DNA from: Hypsibius dujardini
Taxonomy: Eukaryota; Tardigrada; Eutardigrada; Parachela; Hypsibiidae
DNA: 25,389 nt
Direction: 5' to 3'
NCBI GenBank assembly: GCA_001579985.1
Contig: LRSR01011904.1
Span: 1 to 25,389, forward strand
Shown piece by piece: positions 21,536 through 25,389 of this stretch. The position numbers and the translations under genes are program-made. How positions within the stretch are numbered: position 1 is the first letter of the stretch; the number at the start of each line of letters is the position of its first letter. Under the pieces are notes generated by a model that did not search any database, was not told where the DNA came from, and worked only from the letters and a program-made list of their open reading frames with translations.

Positions 21536-22173
21536 GGAGTCACTATCAGTTCTGTTAGACGGACAGTCAGTCCGGCTACTATCAAATAACTGCGTTTGTT
21601 ATTCAGGTGTTTCTTCACGTTTGCTATATGTTGATCGGAAATTACAACTTTTACAACTTGCTGGCCATTGTCCTGACTCTGGGCTTGTTGGACGATCGGG
21701 ACTTGGGCTACCAGACCCGTATGTTTCGGCTTGCACATGACAGCAGCCAATTCACACAGTACGATACGAGTAAATCTCTCCGCCTCTGCAGATTCGCGCA
21801 CTAACTCCGTTCTGAAGTCATTGATTGCTAAGCTGTTCAACGTGGTGGTTATTGGTGGCTTGACGGGCACGACGGTCTGGCTGTTCGGTGTCCAATACGA
21901 TGAGAAGGCCGTGTTCAAATTCAAAGCTGGTTTGTGTTGCGTTCCTGGTTCTCTTTGAATGTTTTTGGTCTCTCTTGGGTTGCTTATTTGCGCGAGTGGC
22001 GGGAAGATACTTTACGGAATTTTCTCAGGGTTCACGGAGGCGGACCTGAATTTCGTGATGGGCTACGCGTGGCCGGCATCTGTCGCGCTAGCCTTCACCA
22101 CTCTCGCCTGGCTACTAATCAAACACATGTTTCGCAGCGATGGGTAAGATATTTATGATTAGATTTTGTAAAA

Positions 22174-22266
<93 letters not shown>

Positions 22267-23706
22267 CACAGGCAGGCAGGCAGGCAGGCACAGGCAGGCA
22301 GACAAGCAAACACGCAGATAGTGAGGGTTCGTAGATTTTACTTAATTGAGCCCGTCATTCATCTTACAGACACGGAGGAGCCTTCGCCAAAATTATGCGT
22401 GGTCTGCTATTGGGCTTTTACATGTTCATTGCTCTAGGACTCTTTGGATTGAGTCTGGTACGGACATGAACCCAGTCACGTTGTCGGATAGCTTGGGGTC
22501 TGGTGCTTATTTTATCCTTTTTCCCCTTTGTTGATGTAGAGTCCGTACAGCACTTTATCGAAGTCTGCCAAGCTCGGAACAAGCAGCAGCAAAGCTCTGA
22601 CAGAAATACGGGAAGCTCACCGCGCTGTGGAAAAGTATAGCATCGTCAACGGCTACGGCCTCTTCCGACGGTAAGTGCCAAGCACACCACTTACTTCGAT
22701 ATCTAGCATTGTTAGTGCCTATTTGGCTTGTTCTGGATTCTAGAATGCCTGTGGAGGGACGACCAGAGCTCGTGTTGGAGGGCAGCGATCAGCCGGACTC
22801 CGGGTGGAAGGAGTATGAATTCCTCTACAAGCCGGGTTCGCTCGACCGCGTTCCGCCGTTCGTGATTCCTCATCAGCCCCGTCTGGACTGGCAAATGTGC
22901 GTTCAAGGAACGAATATGTCACCATACATTCCCATACACGTCAGGCCTTCAGGCAAGCAGGCAGCCAAACAGAAAGACCGGACAGACAGTCACAGACAGA
23001 CGTGCAGGCAGGCAGATAGATAGACAGACAGCTAGACAGATAGACAGGCAGTCAGGCACTCAATCAGACCGACAAACAAACAAACAGCAGGCTGACAGAC
23101 AGGCTCGGAGGCGGTTAGAGGGAGTAGCAGACAGACAATCAGACTGTCAGACAGACAATTACATTGTCAGACAGACAGATAAGTGAAATTGGTGAGAAAA
23201 TGTGATTGTGCTCCAGAAGCGGAATGGTTATCCGGTCAAGTTGGAGCATGAACGTTTTTAATCTCAGACACAGAGCCAATTTTTGCTGAAATGGATGAAC
23301 TTTTAAGGTACTATTGTTGACGATAGGTGGTTTGCGGCTCAGGTAGATCAGCGGAGCAGTCCATGGATCAACAATTTCATCTACCGTCTGCTCGAAGGAC
23401 AGCCTGATGGTAAAGGCTTCTTATTTCTTTCTATGTTCTTCTTGTTTTGTTTTTCGGCAATTTTTTATTAGGCTTATTTCTCCTTCCTTAGTAATTAAGC
23501 TCATCGATCCGACCAGCCCGTTTGTGAAGAAACCGCCGAAGTACATTCGTGTTCGTCTGTACAAGTACTGGTTCACCAAACACAACAGCAAGAGGTTGGT
23601 CCAGTAGAATATCTTGTATACACTGCCGAAGAAAGCCGTGTGCGGGCAGGCAGACGAAGAGATGGACCGGAATGAACACACGGCAAGAGATAGATAGACA
23701 AAATGA

Positions 23707-23749
<43 letters not shown>

Positions 23750-24172
23750 GGCAAGCAGACAGGCAGGCAGGCAGAAAGACAGACGGATAGAAGGACAAGC
23801 AGTTGTGAGACGTTATTTAGAAGAACCGCTGTTGTTGCAGCTCTTCGACAAACTGGTGGCGTCGAACATTGGACCGTGAATGGATGTCTCCTGTCTCGCT
23901 GACGGACGAGAATTTCCTCACCGTGATTCGTTCCCAGGGGCTTGGTGACATTCCGGTATGAAACAGTCGTCTTATTTTATTTTGAACGATCTTCTCTAAT
24001 GTAACTTCCCTGGTGTCCCCAGAAAACCGACAAATCGCACTTCAAGGAACTGCGAGTCTGGCTGAAGTGGATCCGTCAGCAGGCCGAATCCCTGTCCGCG
24101 CCCATTTTCATCTGGTCCCTCTTCATGGTCAACGTGGTGTTCCATCGGACCCTCAAAGCCCTCCATTTCTGA
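19492..24172 (+). CDS. LMF2: Lipase maturation factor 2, ER membrane protein (15 coding exons, 653 aa)
   Basis: CDS join(19492..19657, 20364..20569, 20797..20825, 20907..21100, 21165..21343, 21607..21718, 21792..21929, 22029..22143, 22370..22457, 22540..22670, 22744..22896, 23327..23409, 23492..23594, 23841..23955, 24023..24172). Every phase matches and 654 codons close at TGA. Intron 5 is GC-AG; the others are GT-AG. Landmarks in order: first membrane span (about 13-30, ending [15 protein letters not shown]), [106 protein letters not shown] (about 492-507), [15 protein letters not shown] and a last span ([16 protein letters not shown]). YGLFRRM, YKPG and the [12 protein letters not shown] wording favour LMF2 over LMF1. 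The family sits in the ER membrane; LMF1 is needed to fold dimeric lipases, and LMF2's own clients are less certain. Length is near vertebrate LMF2 (about 700 aa). Confidence 0.95.
20132..20277 (+). repeat. About 73-bp imperfect tandem duplication in LMF2 intron 1
   Basis: Copy 1 (20132-20205) and copy 2 (20206-20277) share AACACTAATCA, GCGCATTGA/ACGCACTGA, TGCTTGATTG, AATTTGCAAA and TAAATGCG in the same order. They have diverged by scattered substitutions, so this is an old local duplication within the intron. Confidence 0.75.
21375..21537 (+). repeat. GACA microsatellite in LMF2 intron 5
   Basis: (GACA)n, pure over its last 50 bp, inside the GC-AG intron 21344-21606. Confidence 0.93.
22172..22313 (+). 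repeat. GACA/GGCA compound microsatellite in LMF2 intron 8
   Basis: Pure (GACA)n switches abruptly near 22224 to (GGCA)n, consistent with a G variant unit that spread by slippage. It lies in the intron 22144-22369. Confidence 0.95.
22968..23180 (+). repeat. Interrupted GACA repeat in LMF2 intron 11
   Basis: GACAGA, GGCA and GATA variants interspersed with other sequence, in the intron 22897-23326. Confidence 0.85.
23698..23785 (+). repeat. GACA microsatellite in LMF2 intron 13
   Basis: (GACA)n followed by GGCA variants, in the intron 23595-23840. It ends about 55 bp before the exon 14 acceptor at 23840. Confidence 0.93.
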
Positions 24173-24481
24173 ATTCCATCTCATCCCGTACTGAAAGATT
24201 ATCCTTGCTTTTCCACCGCACACTGAAAATCCTCCAGCTTAAAACGAATCTCGCTAAATGACGCACGCACAGATCATCTCATTTGTTTTAATCTTCTTTT
24301 ATCTCCCCTCTCTACATTGACTTTTTTAATCCGTACGAACGCGCTTTGTTCGCATTGCAGTTTGCTTCCAAATTTCTGACATGATTGCGCACGATGTACA
24401 TTCTCGCCATCACGATAATAATTTAGAAGCTGTTTGAAGTTCGATGGAAGGGCAGATTCTTAGTCTTTTATGGGAACCCAG

Positions 24482-24487
24482 AATAAA
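24482..24487 (+). terminator. Polyadenylation signal for LMF2
   Basis: AATAAA, 309 bp after the LMF2 stop codon. It is the first canonical signal on the plus strand after the gene. Confidence 0.6.
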
Positions 24488-24624
24488 GAGCGAAAAAAAT
24501 AGTCATAAAAATTCTCCAGTGATTTTTTGTAATTCGTTCGGAGTGAGTTATAATTAATTTGATTTATTTATTTCACCGCTGAGGGTCTTAGAAGTGGTTG
24601 GCAGAAGTGCGGGAAGCGCTGGAT

Positions 24625-25030
24625 CCACTTTCCCTGATTTTCACTGTAAAAGCTTCGATTTCTGAAAATGTTATGATTGCACAATTTTGACACTATTCCT
24701 CTCGAAATTTAATTTCAAATTGATTGGCGTAAGCAGAATGGTTTTTGGATGTCAGGGGGCGAAGTTATGGGTCATTTCTGGAATGTCACTCGGAACGGAA
24801 GTTTTCCTACATGGACTGAAACTGGCCCATAGCTCCGCCCCCTGACATCCAGAAAGATTCTGCTTATAACAGTTCTCAATCATTTCTGAATTAAATATGG
24901 AGAGGGATAGTGTCAAAATTTCGATAAAAATCTGTCTCAAAAATCCAAGTTTTTACAAGGAAGAAAATGAGGAAACCGGAATCTTCCTGCGCTTTCCGGG
25001 CTTTCAAATTCTGCCAAAAAATTGTTTAGA
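24625..25030. mobile_element. Palindromic MITE-like element, copy B
   Basis: GGATGTCAGGGGGCGAAGTTA (24748-24768) is mirrored by TAGCTCCGCCCCCTGACATCC (24830-24850). AAGCAGAATGGTTTTT and AGAAAGATTCTGCTTA continue the arms, and GACACTATTCCTCTC is mirrored by GAGAGGGATAGTGTC. The core plus GTCATTTCTGGAAT.TCAC is shared in order with copy A at 8371-8800, so this is one repeat family. No transposase frame is present. Confidence 0.75.
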
Positions 25031-25304
25031 GCTTCACCGATGACACACATTTTTAACCATCACTAATATTCTAGTAATCAAAGAAAATTAAGTGGAGACA
25101 TTTCGAGCGTTAGCTCCTCCTCAATGAGCAATCTTTTTGTGAAAATTCAAATACATGTTGCGTGATATTTTTCCAGGAGCATTTTCACCCATTTGGCTCA
25201 CCATTTTTTACGACTGCTTTGCAGCGCCTTACGAGACACAAATCACATAAAAAAGTGAAAACCACAACAACAAATGTTTTTCTGCATCCAGTTTCAGTTC
25301 ATTT
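25031..25304. other. 3' flank of the right-edge gene, no feature recognised
   Basis: AT-rich DNA between the MITE-like element and the partial minus-strand gene. No canonical AATAAA on the minus strand was noticed. Confidence 0.4.
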
Positions 25305-25389
25305 TCATACAGTAATCTTATGCATTAGTTCGTCCTTCGTTTCCGGGATCAGGGGATTATTTCTCAAACCCAAAGCGATGGTGTCGTCC
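25305..25389 (-). CDS. C-terminal end of an unidentified minus-strand gene (partial)
   Basis: The minus strand is open from the window edge to TGA at 25307..25305 and gives 27 residues beginning DDTIALGLRNNPL and ending ELMHKITV. The composition looks coding (acidic and basic residues, no low complexity) and differs from the AT-rich flank beyond the stop. The piece is too short to assign a family. The gene would converge on LMF2. Confidence 0.4.
   Translation of the reverse strand, partial: DDTIALGLRNNPLIPETKDELMHKITV

Overview
This window is nuclear DNA from an animal, most likely a small invertebrate. Both strands carry genes broken by GT-AG introns. Three of them are recognisable: exportin-5 (XPO5), lipase maturation factor 2 (LMF2) and a secreted protein resembling the N-terminal (MNNL/C2-like) domain of Notch ligands. 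The last is an animal-specific family. I cannot name the species. The fungus-like cellulase would fit lineages rich in acquired enzymes (rotifers, tardigrades, nematodes, mites, springtails), but that is inference only.

Layout from left to right: a short GACA microsatellite; a small cysteine-rich, metallothionein-like gene on the minus strand with a 5' UTR intron; about 1.6 kb with no convincing gene, holding a TTAGT-rich repeat and a 525-bp foldback element; a three-exon GH5 glycoside hydrolase on the plus strand (2562-5601), headed by a 37-bp direct repeat. Converging on it is the MNNL-type gene on the minus strand (about 6.1-7.7 kb), whose start sits beside six copies of a 19-bp direct repeat. 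A repeat-filled spacer follows (7.8-9.8 kb). Then comes a complete XPO5 on the minus strand (10 coding exons, 1194 codons, 9861-17827). Just upstream of it on the same strand is an unrecognised predicted gene (17986-19295). This gene faces a complete LMF2 on the plus strand (15 coding exons, 653 codons, 19492-24172) across a 196-bp divergent gap. The window ends in a second copy of a palindromic MITE-like element and the last 27 codons of another minus-strand gene.

I rebuilt the gene models by hand from splice sites and reading-frame phase. XPO5, LMF2 and GH5 each close in frame at lengths typical of their families. The genes do not form a pathway: pre-miRNA export, ER lipase folding, polysaccharide hydrolysis, a secreted C2-like ligand domain and possible metal binding simply sit side by side. 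The common thread is (GACA)n/(TGTC)n repeats, which occupy most of the long introns, together with several families of small inverted repeats.
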